Below, piece by piece: positions 22,586-35,485 of a stretch of 64,000 nt of DNA; the first letter of the stretch is position 1; every line of letters starts with the position of its first letter. The DNA lies in assembly GCA_023512835.1 (NCBI GenBank), contig CM042085.1:4187989-4251988 (forward strand). Reading direction: 5' to 3'. The notes below the pieces were generated by a model that saw only the letters and a program-made list of their open reading frames with translations, was not told the origin of the DNA and did no database searches. This DNA is from Taxillus chinensis (Eukaryota; Streptophyta; Magnoliopsida; Santalales; Loranthaceae). Position numbers and translations under genes: made by a program.

Positions 22586-24418
22586 GTTGTTATTCCTTGA
22601 ACAGAATCGTCAAATCGAATTAATCATCTCTTATTTGCGGGTTTTTGCGTTCCGTGAACTGTAGCTATCTCCGATGGACTGTAATTTCTGACGAAAACTT
22701 CAAACAGTCATAACTTTGCGCACAGTAGTCGGAATTAGGTCGATTTTTTTTATTTGTATGTATCGACGAGAGCTACAGCCCAAAAATACCCATAAGGGAT
22801 TTTCCGCTCTTACATTTTCAAAAAAAGCACTCTATCGCTTTCAAAACCTGATTTTTAGCATATTAACATATGTTTAATGCATAAAATAGTATTTTAGTTT
22901 TTCGTAATACAATTATTTTCTAAATCGAACTGATTTAAATGCTCTTTATGTTTTTGTCGTTTGACCGCCCATTTTTTTGACGCAGCGCGTAAAAAATTTT
23001 TTTTGCCACGCTGGATGCATTGCTGGACTAACACGCTGGACAGACACGCACGTAAATCCGGTTTTAAATCCGGTAAAATCATCCGGCTAAAAATATTTAT
23101 TATTTACGATTAAATAAAATAAAAGTTTGACTATAAATTACATTTTATTTGTCCTATTTATATAAGTTTTTTTTCATGCCGCATTTTAGTTTCTTTTAGA
23201 AAACCTTACTATTTCATGATCAATGAATCAAATAGGTTTATAGTAATAACGTTAACGGTTTAGAAAGGGGAAACGAAAACCCAACGTGTTCGGTATAATA
23301 AGATATTATTTATGCATACAAGCACATGATAATAATATGTTTATTTATTAAAAAAATAAAAATATTTGAAAAAAAAATGTCACGTATTAAAATATTATTA
23401 TCCTTTACTTTTGATCCTTTATTGAATTTCCACAAAAGTGGCTCCGTCGACTACGAGTGTGCAAAGGCAAAGAGCAAAAGGCCTCGCCCGCACGCCGATT
23501 GGGCCGCCACGCCCACCAAAAGGGTTGCCGCGGGCGGCCCGCTTTGAAATACAAACCACGCGAGCAACCTTTTCGTTTTGGAGTTGAAACTCGTGTGGTT
23601 ATTAATGATTTGGTGCGAGGATAAGAAGGCGCGATGCGATCGAGTTAGTTATGTCGTTTGCTAAATTCGATTCCAGTGATGCTGAATGAACATTTTATTT
23701 ATTTGTTTATTTATAATCGAACGAATCGTTCCGGGATGAGAAGATACATATTAATAATTATTTGTATTAACAATATTATTGTTCAAGCTTCGTAATTTAT
23801 TTTATGTATATTTAAAAATATTTGAAATTAGATTAATAGTTATACTTTTTAAATATAATAATATATTTGATTTACACGTGTTACGGGGTACTAGGATAGA
23901 ATAATCGCAGAGATAAATTAATTTTATATAAAATTAAAGGATGTTAGAGATAGTCAATATAATGAAAAACGGTAATAAGACATTAATCATCAAACATCTT
24001 TAAAAAATATTTTTAGAAAATTCTATTTGCAATTGTATAAGTAATTTATGCATAAACACCCGTTACCTTGATACAAGGAAAAGAACTTCTAGATTAATAT
24101 TAAATTAACGGTAATGAATGTTACTTTACATGAATTATGTGTGCAATTTAATGCGTTGAGCAAATATTATTATTATTGTCGCGAATAATAATTTAAACTT
24201 GATATGATTTTAAAATGATAGACTAAAAAATCCAATTCTAACACATCAAAAGTATTTTCTTTCATAATATAATTTAGAATCCAACTTGGTTTAGAATCCA
24301 ATTTGGTTTTAGATAAATAAGTAAACCTAAATTTAACTAAAAACTATCTCTAATGGTATAGCTAAATTATTAGCAGCAGCAATAATAAAAGTTAAATTTA
24401 TAAATAATTTTAGCTTTA
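22586..24418. other. Probable decayed repetitive DNA; no gene
   Basis: Sequence after the minisatellite (22620-22860, with phrases such as aacttcaaacagtcataact) resembles non-coding parts of plant LTR retroelements, but no LTR boundaries are found. A GC-rich patch lies at 23430-23560. The remainder is AT-rich. Confidence 0.35.
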
Positions 24419-24800
24419 TGTCACGGTATTAGTGTTTTTACTCGTGTAGGACTCCATCACTTAGGTGGATGCTCTGAGTAAGTCATACCGATCAGGACAC
24501 ATGTGGACTGGTTTCACTCTACCTTGGGCTCATCAGGAGAACAGCTCCAGATCCCGACTAATTTGTGTAGGGATGGCCAAGTTCTCTCTTCATCGTCAGG
24601 TCTAAAACTAGTAGCGTACTCCTCGCATTAAACCGGTCGATACATCCGAACTCTGAATGAGCTCAATCGATCTCTCGCACGAATTGGCATGGAGCATATC
24701 CCATCCACACCAGCTATGTTTCTCGCCTTGTTCCTCCATAAGTAGCGCACTGCACCACTTCCGAGACACTTGCCAGCACCACGTTGTTCAGGGCGTGACA
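24419..24800 (-). mobile_element. Solo-LTR-like sequence (382 bp)
   Basis: Read on the minus strand it begins TGTCACGCCCTGAAC and ends CCGTGACA, giving TG..CA ends. It matches, at roughly 80% by eye, the plus-strand sequence at 37916-38300. It has no adjoining PBS, polypurine tract or coding DNA, so it looks like a solo LTR. The flanking five bases (cttta and tctag) do not match, so age or rearrangement has removed any target duplication. The flanks themselves are partly palindromic (ttttagct / agctaaaa). Confidence 0.6.
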
Positions 24801-27560
24801 TCTAGCTAAAAATGTAATATCAATCAATAATACCAATGTCATGCGTACCCTTCCATTCATATAAAAACTTCACATTTAGCTCGTGTATTATGATTACAAG
24901 GCATGCGTTTTTGGACTGTAATTATGGTTTAAGATTAAAATTAAATTTTACAATATTAAATTTTATTTTAAATGAGTGTTTAGTTTGTAAAACAAAAACT
25001 ATCTACCTATTTGATACGGCAATTTTGATATACTGTAAATTGTATTTAAATTTTATTGTTAATTAACTTGTAAAACAGAAACTATCGGTAAAATAATTAT
25101 TTTTTTGCTTTTTACTATTTTATTACTTGAATTCATTATATTTTTCACAATTTCCATTGGACCTAATTTTAAAAAATAGGCAATCTTTTTCAAACGTAAT
25201 ATATCTTTTATTAAATATAAGAGTAACCCCACAGATTCTTTATTTTATATAAGAATAACCCCACAAATTCTTTATTTTATCTATACATTTGAAAAATATT
25301 ATTATTAACTTTATAATTTCATTTCCAACACTTCTATTTATATTATTTTAACTTTTTATATCTCTTTTATTAATATATATATATATATATAAATAGAATG
25401 AAAAGTAACGAAGGATAAAAAAATATTATAACATTAAATGAAGGGTAACTTTATCACTTTTCACGCATAAAGAGTGAATAATTTTCTCTTCATATGTAAA
25501 AAGTGAAAAAAAACTAATATAATATTATTTGATCCTCAATTTGTAAATAATAAAAAGCTTTTAGAGCCATTTCAAATTATTTTTAAATTACAAATAAACA
25601 TAAACTCCAACAAGTTAAAAAACAAAATACATAATAGTCTGTTTGGTACATCCAATTCGGTCATACCGTTTTTTAAAACGGTGGGCCTGATATGGTCCCA
25701 CACTAATTTGATAATAAAATAATTTAAAAATAGTTTTTGTAAACAATGAATTTCGTAGCTGTTTTTAAAAACTACATCTAACTGTTTTCAAACGTAAGCT
25801 CAATTTGATTTGATGACAAAAATAATTTTTTCTTTTTTATTTATTCTATTTTATTACTTGAGCCCATCAAATATTCTTTATAAAAATATCTTGGCAGCCA
25901 ATTTTTATAAATATACATTCCTTTTAAAATACATTTATCTTATACCAAATATAAATTATTTTCAAATTAAAATATAATACAAACTCTAACATAATTTAGA
26001 AAACAGAATATAAAAACTAAAACTTGTACAAAGTCTAGATCAAAACTTGAACAAACCTTATGTTTTAACTTTTAAAACTAAAATTTATGTGTTTAGTTAA
26101 AATTACCATAACATAGTTTTATGAGTTTAAATGTTCATTATTAAATAAATTGAATAATTACAAGAAGAATAAAGTACAATATATTAAATAATTGAATTAT
26201 TATTATAATTCAAATAATTTAAATGCTCGTTATTATCATATACCACTATGAATTAAATAGTGAAATAATTACGAAAACATAGTTTTCTAAACTAAGTAAT
26301 TACGAGAAAATTAGATCATAAACATTGCGAAAATATCATTAAAATCATCAACATGATGATTCATACACAAGAGATCTCATAAGAAAATTAAGTTAGGGAG
26401 GAGGGCAAATTTGACTCCCGACGTAAATCTCAAATCCCTCAATTTGGGTCATTATAATGACATTTCTATCTCCACTTAGTGGGATCAACTGATTTGGACC
26501 TTCTTCAAAAGGATATAGGGTGTTTTTAGCCAATTTCAAAACATTCAACAAGATCTACACCAAATTTAAGGCTATTATTACTTACCCACGGTCGCCACTT
26601 TCAATATAGACTTTACAGGGGTGTTTTTTTATTATCCAGGGATCTACTTGTCTAAACCTTTTCTACATAGATGTGAGGTGTTTTTAACTAATTTTAATGA
26701 ATTTAGCCTACATTTATACCAGATTCAATGATACTATTGCTCACCCACAAGCCTTACTATAGATTTGGACACTTCTCTACAATCGACCGCTTCTTCAACA
26801 TCCGAGATAACGCAATAGATTTGAGATAGAACACATGTCCTATGGTACTCTTTCATCAACAATTACTATTGTAGTAACCAATAAGATTCTTAATTCCATC
26901 AATATTATAGAGTAATCCGAAACTAAGTGTACCTTTTATGTATCTCACATTTTTATGAATGAACAATTCGTGGACTTATAACAATTTGAGTAACTCATTT
27001 ATATTCATCGTCTCTAAGTCCTTTGACAACCACGTGTTTGAACTTGAGGTGTGTAATGCTTGTACTTGTGATAGTTTGAGAGATAGTCTATATGCGATAA
27101 TGTGAGTGTTGTATTGTTGATGTGACTGAAAATACTCATTTTTTACTATAATTGGACTCAAATTGAAATCTAAAAGTATTATTGGCATTATAGTAATATA
27201 TGATGGGTTAATTAGTTAAATAATAAATAAATTATTATTATGTTATAATCATGATGAGAGTCAAATTACACGACATATTTATGTGATTTGTGGCATATAA
27301 GGATAACTATTTCATTTGAGGACATTGTCATTTATATTCCTCAAACGAAGGAAGACTACATAATTGTGACAAAAAAAAATCACATAACTAAAGAATGAAA
27401 AGACAGATATGCAATGTAATATGATGAGTGTCAATATTGTTGATTTATTTACAAAGTCATTACTTAGCTACATAAATATTCAAAACACACATATATACAT
27501 AACATATGAATGTGATGTTCTTACCAAATAAAATATGTAATCTCATGAAATTTTGAAATT
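24801..27560. other. AT-rich intergenic region
   Basis: No gene recognised. A MITE-like block (about 25340-25570, around the TA run at 25374-25390) resembles one at 57170-57480. A ~150 bp segment near 26515-26595 is repeated imperfectly at 26665-26750 (shared ggtgtttttarcyaatttt and cttaccca/gctcaccca text). Unknown origin. Confidence 0.4.
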
Positions 27561-27583
27561 GGGGGGGGGGGGGGGGGGGGGGG
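27561..27583. repeat. Poly(G) tract, 23 bases
   Basis: Uninterrupted run of 23 G, directly visible and exceptional in this AT-rich DNA. It can form G-quadruplexes, and its length is unreliable in any assembly. Confidence 0.95.
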
Positions 27584-27589
27584 TAATTA

Positions 27590-27734
27590 TGGAAAAATTA
27601 TGCCTCTAAAACATGCGTGGTCCCTGATCCCAAGTTGGGAGGGAGCCCATAAGAGATGGGGGACGACTAGGTGAAGGTCTTGCACGCATCACATCCACCA
27701 AAGTCGGTGGCAGACGCGCTAGGGTGGAGTGCCC
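27590..27734 (+). mobile_element. Left part of older host retroelement
   Basis: GC-richer sequence that stops exactly at the insertion point of the large retrotransposon and resumes at 37798 on the other side. It is inferred to be internal sequence of the older element whose 3' LTR is at 37916-38300. Confidence 0.5.
27730..27734. repeat. Target site duplication, left copy
   Basis: TGCCC immediately before the left LTR. It is identical to the five bases right after the right LTR (37798-37802). Confidence 0.9.
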
Positions 27735-30003
27735 TGTCACGCCCCCGAATTCCAGGGAACCCGGAACCGGGTACATGACTTCCCCTTACCCGCACCCGAA
27801 AGGTCAAGGGGTTGGTGACTAGCACCAATAGAGACTACACCGCGGGTGCTGTCTCAAATATGCAACCCCGTACAGTCATACATCAAGGGTAATCCTGTAC
27901 TTTCCCATATATCATCATGCATACAAAGAGTCAAACAATCATACAGACATCACATCATACGGTATGCAAATACAATCGTCCACGGACCCATGTCCGGGAT
28001 ATCACATAAAACAATACGAGAATATAATCGGATCATACATCGAGTAGTGGGCGTCCTCCTGGAAGAAGTCCTCCACTAGTCTCGGGTCACACCTGAAAAG
28101 GGTAAGCAACAAGTAGGGGTGAGCGACAAGCTCGTTAGGTGACCCTAACACTCCACATCATGCAACACATATAAGTCTATACTTGTATGCTCGGTGTACT
28201 CGTGCACCGTGTGGTGTGCACAATCATCAGGACTCGACCTGCAACAAACATTAGGACAACTTGTCCACGATCCTCCATGGGATCCCGGCTCGGGGCACTC
28301 GGCCCTAGCTCCACGAGCTCAACGGCTCAACTCAGGCCTTAGCTTTGTCCACGGCGCAATATGCCCGGCCACGGTCGCCACACGGGCCTGCCATCGGTTC
28401 ATATGCCCGCCACGTCAACCACATAGCACCATCGGTGCATCACGGTGAGAACCCAAACAAGTCACGGAGTCCATGCCCCAATACCTCACATCAACATACT
28501 AACATTAGTATGGCATGTCATTCTCAACATTTCCTTTAGAATTGTAGCCGGTCTTCACAAGTAAATCCTCAACCCTTGATTTATGAAGGAAGTACTCAAA
28601 GCAACTATTTCCTTGAAATTAAAAGTTCGTAAAACACTGTTCACTTAGTCCCGGAAAAACACTGTTCACTTAGTCCCGAAAAACACTATTCACTTAGTCC
28701 CTGAAAAACACTGTTCACTTAGTCCCGAAACACTGCTTCACTTAGTCTCGGAAAAACACTGTTCACTTAGTCCCTAAACACTGTTCACTTAGTCTCGGAA
28801 AAACACTGTTCACTTAGTCCCGGAAACACTATTTACTTAGTCCCAGGAAAAACTATTCACTTAGTCCCGGAAAAACACTTCCTTAGTCCCGAAACACTGT
28901 TCACTTAGTCTCGGAAAAACACTGTTCACTTAGTCCCGAAACACTATTCACTTAGTCCCGGAAAAACACTATTCCCTTAGTCCCGGAAACACTGTTCACT
29001 TAGTCCCGAAACACTATTCACTTAGTCCCGAAAAACACTGTTCACTTAGTCCCTAAAAACACTGTTCACTTTAGTCCCTAAACACTATTCACTTAGTCCC
29101 GGAAACACTATTCACTTAGTCCCGAAACACTGTTCACTTAGTCCCGGAAACACTATTCACTTAGTCCCGAAATACTGTTCACTTAGTCCCTAAACACTGT
29201 TCACTTAGTCCCGGAAAAACACTGTTCATCGTCGTTTTTGCCAATTTTCTCAGCTAGAACGGCAACCCCACGAACCCCAAACACTCATAAACACATTTAT
29301 TTTGATATACACCCCATTACACGTCTTAAATAACTCTAAATTTCATGTAATCAACGGAAATACCTCTTTTATGCATTTAAATCGAAGATTCAACCAAAAA
29401 TTGGGTTTCCCCCAAATCTTAAGGTTCACCCCCAAATTCCATGATTTCACCCAAATTAAGCATGCTAAGCCTACTATGAATCATATAAGGAGTTAGAATC
29501 ACCTACCTGGAAGATTCTTTGCGATCCACGAGCTCCAATCGCCCCAAAATCACCAAGAAAGCTCTTCACGCTCTTCACCTTCTCTCTCTCTCTCTCTTGC
29601 TCAAACACGCACGCACCAATAATTGGAAATTAAAGAGATAAGGCGCTTCTTAATTATATATATATACCGTTGCCAATAATTGGCCTCCCAAAGAATAATT
29701 GACCCGAATGCAATAATTGACCTCCCGAGGTCACGAACTCCAAATTGAGTCAAATTATCGTCAAAACGCTCGAAATAACGAGCACAACACTGTTTAGATA
29801 TTATCACACTCAAATGACTGCTCAAACGCAAAGTCAACCAATAAACCCCAAAAAGTCAACAATCGGGTCAAACGGGGCCCCGACTCGAAATCGGGCCCAA
29901 GTACGGTCAAAATGCTCGCATCGACGACTACACTACCGTCCAGGATAGTTACATTCCCATAGAATGACTATCTCTCAAAACTACCCAAATACGAGTCTTT
30001 ACA
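27735..30003 (-). repeat. 3' LTR of the Ty3/gypsy element (2,269 bp)
   Basis: In plus-strand reading it runs from TGTCACGCCCCC to CGAGTCTTTACA, so it has TG..CA ends. It aligns throughout with 35486-37797. Differences are concentrated in short indels and in the minisatellite (28628-29228). The part after the minisatellite is nearly identical between the two LTRs. A CT run lies at ~29581-29599. Confidence 0.93.
28628..29228. repeat. LTR-internal minisatellite, ~24 bp unit, about 25 copies
   Basis: Units like cactgttcacttagtcccgg plus a short A-run, in head-to-tail array. Variation includes ctgttc/ctattc, cccgg/ctcgg/cccta and A-run length. The matching array in the other LTR has about 27 units (36378-37024). 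Counts were made by eye. Confidence 0.93.
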
Positions 30004-30020
30004 TCCTCCTCACCTTAGGA
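30004..30020 (-). other. Polypurine tract of the Ty3/gypsy element
   Basis: On the minus strand AAGGTGAGGAGGA directly precedes the LTR start TGTAAAG. This purine run is in the expected place for plus-strand priming. Confidence 0.75.
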
Positions 30021-30293
30021 CTTTTCGTCCTCGAAAATAAAACACAAGCCCAAAAGACATAGCAAAATCCAAGCTCAAGCACCGCACAACAACAAGACAC
30101 AAAAATTATGATCATCAACATGATCACCAACCACACAGGTGCAATGCAACTCACAACAAGCCAAAAAGGCTCACACGATGCCAGGATGCCAACCAACAAA
30201 CAACAAGCTAAACCACATCTCAAACAACATATGCAAAACAAATGCATAAAACATAACTCATACCTCAGGGAAGGTCCTCACATCCGCCCCACC

Positions 30294-31122
30294 TCAGGAC
30301 TGATCGTCCTCAAACAGCTCAAGGATGAAGAACCCGCATCCTGGCTCTCTTTTTTCCCAAGTCTGCTCCTCCATGCCTCGGTGTCGCCATAACACCCGAA
30401 CTAGTGGGATCGTCTTGCCTCGCAAGACCTGGTCCCGCCTGTCCAAAATCTGTGCCGGCATCTCAACAACGGCACCATCATCAGCCAAGTCTATCTCGCG
30501 ATAGTCCAACACATGAGAAGGATCTGGGTGATACCGCCTCAATTGAGACACATGAAACACATCATGTACTCGCGCCAACTCTGGTGGCAAAGCTAACCGA
30601 TAAGCCACTGCGCCCACGGTGGCAACAATCTCAAATGGCCCCACAAAACGAGGGGAAAGTTTGGATCCACGTCCAAACCTCCGATGCCCTCGACGCGGTG
30701 AAACCCGCAAAAATACACGGTCACCCACCTCAAACTGCAAAGGTCGACGCCTTTGGTCTGCGTAGGACTTCTGCCTACTCGCGCTGTTAACATGCGTTGC
30801 CGAATCAATCGCACTATCTCTGTGGTCTCTCGAACCATATCGGGACCGAGAACTGCTGTCTCTCCCGTCTGTGCCCAAGACAAGGGTGATCGACAAGGCC
30901 GCCCATACGGCGCCTCATATGGAGCCATCCCAATCGTGGCCGATAACCGTTGTTGTAAGAGAACTCCACCAAAGGAAGGTGAGTCTCCCAACAACCTCCA
31001 AAATCTAGGACACAGGCACGCAACATATCCTCGAGTGTCCGAATCGTCCGCTCCGATCGACCATCCGTCTGCGGGTGAAAGGTCATCTTGAGGTTCACCC
31101 TAGTACCCAAGGCTCGCCGCAA
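30294..31122 (-). pseudogene. Retrotransposon integrase C-terminal part and chromodomain (broken)
   Basis: Two overlapping frames. One (30814-31122) carries the end of the integrase core with HPQTDGRSERTIRTLEDML. The other (30294-30896) carries the integrase C-terminal domain (KLSPRFVGPFEIV, LARVHDVFHVSQLR) and then a chromodomain-like segment (PAQILDRRDQVLRGKTIP, VLWRHRGMEEQTWE). Chromodomains at this position are thought to steer chromovirus insertion towards marked chromatin. A frame change separates the two parts, so the copy is a pseudogene as written. Confidence 0.85.
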
Positions 31123-31227
31123 TCGTCTCCAAACCGAGATGTGAACCTCGCATCCCGATCGGATACAATAGATAATGGGACTCCATGCAACCGCACAATA
31201 ACATCAATATACCTCTGCCCAAAGTCC

Positions 31228-31905
31228 TCACTGGTTCGTCTCTCGAATTGGAATAAAATGTGCCGATTTGGTCAACCGGTCGACAACTACCCATATCGTG
31301 TCGTGTCCCCTGGAACGAGGAAGTCCAGTGACAAAATCCATGGTCACGTGGTCCCATTTCCACTCTGCACCTGGCAAAGACCGCAACTCACCACCGATCT
31401 CGGGTGCTCGCCTTGACCTGCGACAGGTCAAACACCTCCTCACAAAATCGGCAACGGCCTTCTTCAGGCCTGGCCACCAAAACTGCCTCCTCACGGCATG
31501 GTACATCTTGGTCCCACCAGGATGTACAGTAACCTCGACCGGTGAAATTCCCCGAAGAACCTCCTCCTGAAGAGAAGTGGGAACTATCAGGCGTCCCCTA
31601 TACCGCAGCACATGCTCTGCATCCTCAGTCCAATCAGAAGGTGCCTGCCCAGTCTGAATCCTGTCCCTGATGACCTCACAATCAATGTCCCCCAACTGAT
31701 CCTCTATGATCCTGTGCTGCATCTCTGGGACTGCTACAACAACACTGAGGGTCCCTCGCCCCTCACTGGTCACCATTTGCAACCTCATCGCTACCAACTG
31801 ACCCATCATCTCCCATTCCTTAATGGCACAATGGGCCACCACGGCCCTGCTCTTCCTACTCAGAGCATCTGCCACCACATTACCCTTCCCAGGGGTATAC
31901 ATCAT
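31228..31905 (-). pseudogene. Retrotransposon integrase N-terminal part (broken)
   Basis: The frame begins with the end of RNase H (GKGNVVADALSRKS). It contains an H-H-C-C zinc-binding region (HPGGTKMYHAVRRQFWWPGL and CLTCRRS) and the start of the DDE catalytic core (WDHVTMDFVTGLPRSR, with the first catalytic Asp). It is separated from the rest of the core by a frame change between 31122 and 31228. Confidence 0.85.
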
Positions 31906-31906
31906 A

Positions 31907-32713
31907 TCAAACTGAAATCGCAGGGTACTCCACCCACCGCCTCTGTCTAAGGTTCAGGTCTCGTTGAGAGAAGATATACTGCAAGCTCTTGTGGTCCGTA
32001 TACACCACAAACTTCTCCCCAAGGAGATAATGCTGCCAGCTTTTAAGTGCAAAGATCACTGCAGCCAACTCCAAATCATGCGTGGGATAGCTCTGCTCAT
32101 GTGGTCTCAACTGCCTAGACCCATAAGCAATTACCTGTCGAGTCTGCATCAACACACAACCAAGACCCACCCTGGAAGCATCACAATACACCTCAAAAGG
32201 CACACCCTCCTGTGGGAGAATCAAGATAGGTGCTGAGGTCAATCGTGCCTTCAGCTCCATGAAAGCACTCTCACACGCATCAGACCAAATGAAAGGAACT
32301 CCCTTCCTAGTCAAGTGTGTCATAGGAGCTGCCAACCGGGAAAAATCCTCCACGAACCTCCGATAATAGCCTGCCAAACCAAGGAAGCTACGAATCTCAA
32401 ACACATTCGTGGGCCTCTTCCACGACATGACTGCCTCAATCTTCTTAGGGTCCACTGTGATACCCTCTGAAGACACCACATGCCCCAAGAAGTGCACCTG
32501 TTGCAACCAGAAGCCACATTTCGTGAACTTCGCGTACAATCGATGCTCCCGCAAGGTCTGCAACACAACCTGCAAATGCTCCTCATGCTCCCTCTTGGTC
32601 GCTGAATAGACCAAGATATCGTCGATGAACACCACAACGAACATATCTAAATATGGAGCGAACACCTGGTTCATCAATCCCATAAACACCGCTTGGAGCA
32701 TTCGTGAGCCCAA
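31907..32713 (-). pseudogene. Retrotransposon reverse transcriptase/RNase H (broken)
   Basis: A 268-residue frame covers the second half of reverse transcriptase, with the active-site FIDDILVYS at about 32618-32629, and the RNase H domain ([29 protein letters not shown]). The first half of reverse transcriptase lies at 32714-33314 in other frames, including [19 protein letters not shown] near 33100-33170. The domain is therefore complete in outline but split by several frame changes. Confidence 0.88.
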
Positions 32714-33306
32714 ACGGCATCACAAGCCACTCATAATGCCCATAGCGACAATCGAACGCGGTCTTAGGGATATCTCGCCTCCCTAACCCTCAACCGATGG
32801 TATCCAGACCTCAAGTCTATCTTGGAAAACCATCTTGCACCTCGAAACCGATCAAACAGGTCATCGATCCTCGGCAATGGATACCTGTTCTTCACAACCA
32901 CCTGGTTCGGCTTCCAGGTAGTCTATACACAACTGAAGTGAACCATCCGCCTTCTTGGCGAACAACACTTGAGCGCCCCACGGTGAGCTACTCCGCCTGA
33001 TAAAGCCTCGTGCCAATAAATCATCTATCTGCTCTTGAGCTCTCTAAGCTCGTCGGTGCCATCCTGTAGGCCGCTAACCTGATCGGTGTTGTCCCTGGCA
33101 ACAACTCGATCGAAAACTCTACCTCCCTCATGGGTGGCAACCCGACCAAGTCCTCGGGAAACACATCCGGAACCGATCTATAATGGGTGGCAAAACAGCC
33201 CTTCCCCTCTCTCCTCCCGTCAACCAACGTCAAGGCCGCTAACCGGTGGGTCACATCACCCCACCCATGCCTCAAAGGTCCCAACCTGCATGCCTCCTCG
33301 GTCCAC

Positions 33307-33997
33307 TCACCCACAAAGACACCCCGCGTGCCCTCCCGGTGTGAGGAACGTCACACGCCGTCGAAAACAATCAATCTTGGCCTCCACGGAGATCAACCAG
33401 TCCATACCCAGGATAACATCAAAATCATCTAACTCCATGATATACAAATCACACAACAGGTTAACACCCCCAAGTGTTACCTCGACAAGCACGACGGATA
33501 CTCTCAAGTATCACAATTCCACCCAAAGGTGAAGCAACCATCGAGACCGACTCACTTGTCTCCTGGTCTAACTCCAAGCCAACCACCGTAGCATACGAAA
33601 TAAAAGAATGGGTAGCACCAGTATCAATCAAAACCGAACAAATAGTATGAGAAATGATAATGGTACCTCTCACCACCGAAGGTCCTGCTCCTGCCTCGTC
33701 CACCGGTGGAACCTCTTGCCTCTCTACTGGTAAGGGCAAAAGTCCTCCCTCGTGGTCCACCGCCACTAGCCTGGCCCATTGGGGCCTTGCCCCGCCGATC
33801 AACATGACCCTGTGCCTCCCGCCGAGGCCGCTGTACCGCAGTCGCGTCTGCGTGCTCTGTGCCGGCAAAGATCGACCTCCGAGACGGAGCCCCACTCCTC
33901 TCGTCCGTGATCTCTCGGACGAGGGCCTACACCGCCTGGTTGAGCTAAGGGTAACACATTCCCTAGCTCCATGCCCTACTTTCCCGCATCGGAAACA
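33307..33997 (-). pseudogene. Retrotransposon zinc knuckle and aspartic protease (broken)
   Basis: A gag zinc knuckle C-x2-C-x4-H-x4-C is encoded at 33956-33997. The protease frame (33461-33895) holds the catalytic motif VLIDTGATHSFIS, with DTG at 33617-33625. Its continuation, DFDVILGMDWL, is in a different frame at 33307-33507, so at least one indel lies between. Catalytic residues are present but the frame is not continuous. Confidence 0.82.
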
Positions 33998-34040
33998 GGG
34001 TCATCTTTTTCCTTGGGCGATCTCTCGAGACATGCCCTGG

Positions 34041-35047
34041 TCAAACCACAACTCCAACGGTCCCTGGCCTCCTGCTGGCCGAACTCTCCCGGGGCCCACC
34101 GCCTGGGCCGGAAACCCTCTCGCACCTGCCTCCTCTCAGCCGAGGAGCACCGCTCTCCCCCACTCGCCTCTTCTTGCTCGGACTGGCTGAACCGCCCGGC
34201 CTCTGGGCTCTCGCCTGATCCCGACCTCGCTCAATAATGATCGCCTTGTCGACCGCCTCCCGTAGGCTGGTCAATCGCATCGGTTCCAGTGTCTTTTCAA
34301 AGATGGCCTCAAGCCCTGAATGAAGTCCTGCGTCTTCCGGCCTTCCTTTTCCCAAGACTCCAAGCAAACCGCCCAAATCTGTGAAGGCTCGCACATACTC
34401 CCCCCACACTCATGCTACCCCGCACAAGCTCATAATACTCTCTACGTCGAGCATACCGCAACGAGCTGGGAAAATACTCCCCAAAGAAGCGCTCAACAAA
34501 CTCTCTCCAGGCTCATCCGATCGCCATGGACAGCTCTAGTGGATTCCCACCACCCGCGTGGGATACCCAACAAATAGTGCGTCGCCACGCGCACCCGCTC
34601 CTCATCCGGCACCCCAATCATCTCAAAGATGTCCTCTGTCCATCTAATCCAGTCCTCGGCTACCTCGGCCGCGAACCATCCTCAAAAGTCCTGGGTGCGT
34701 GTTTCAAAAACTGCGCGGCCTGTCCACTCCTCGTCGTGCCGGGCTCTACCACGACCTCCTGGCTGGTGCACATCCTGCACCACCCTCGCCTCCTTGCGCC
34801 GAGGCCGTGGTGGCCGCCGAGGCTGCCGTTGCCTCTTCAGCTCATCCACCTCTCTAGCCATATCCCTCATCGAGCCCTGCATACCCTGCATGGCCTCCTG
34901 CAACCGAATCAACACTGCGTCAAATCGGGTCCCACAACGGGAGCCGATGACTTCTGCTGCGGGCTCTGCTTGCCCCTGGTGCCCCGACTCTATCGTGGGT
35001 TCCTCTGCCGGACCCTGGCCTCGGACAACCCTCCTCGGTGGTGCCAT
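34041..35047 (-). pseudogene. Retrotransposon gag (broken)
   Basis: Gag probably starts at the ATG at 35047 (MAPPRRVVRGQG), shortly inside the element from the primer site. The first frame ends by about 34682. Gag sequence continues in a second frame at 34041-34409 (EYVRAFTDLGGLLG, LREAVDKAIIIERGRDQAR). The middle is split by frame changes. A stretch rich in basic residues precedes the zinc knuckle at 33956-33997. Confidence 0.75.
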
Positions 35048-35466
35048 CACACCGGCTACAACAACAAACAACAAACAATCAATACTAGCATCTGTAAGAC
35101 AAACGACCATCAAAGGCACAACCGACTTGTAGGTTCTCACCACACGACCCGTAGGTCCATACCATGCATATAGCATCGTGTCCCCCATCAGGGTACACCA
35201 CAATCAAGTCCTGGCTCTCACGGCCACGTGCCATCCTGGCACCACATACAAGCACATCACACACAAAGACAAGCTAGTGCCCTATATGCACACAATCATA
35301 CCACTAAGCAAAGCACCCCATCCCCATGTATGCTCCTAGGATGATCTAACCGACACCAAAATAACCTAGAATACATGTAAGGACTGCGTTGATCGGGCGC
35401 CCTCCCTACGCTTTTCCAAGTCACATGGAATCAATTAACCACCCCTCACTAACCTAGGTCCACTAG

Positions 35467-35485
35467 ACCATGCTCGATACCAACT
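35467..35485 (-). other. Primer binding site, initiator-Met tRNA type
   Basis: On the minus strand, directly next to the 5' LTR end, the sequence reads TTGGTATCGAGCATGG. This resembles the plant TGGTATCAGAGC site complementary to the 3' end of initiator methionine tRNA, with one base missing. Confidence 0.75.

Noticed and set aside
28628..29228. CRISPR-like array of short repeats
   Set aside because: Units are contiguous with no unique spacers, lie inside plant LTRs and vary gradually, so they are minisatellite units.
34526..35173. 215-residue plus-strand frame
   Set aside because: Antisense to the retrotransposon gag region, with no domain or start context.
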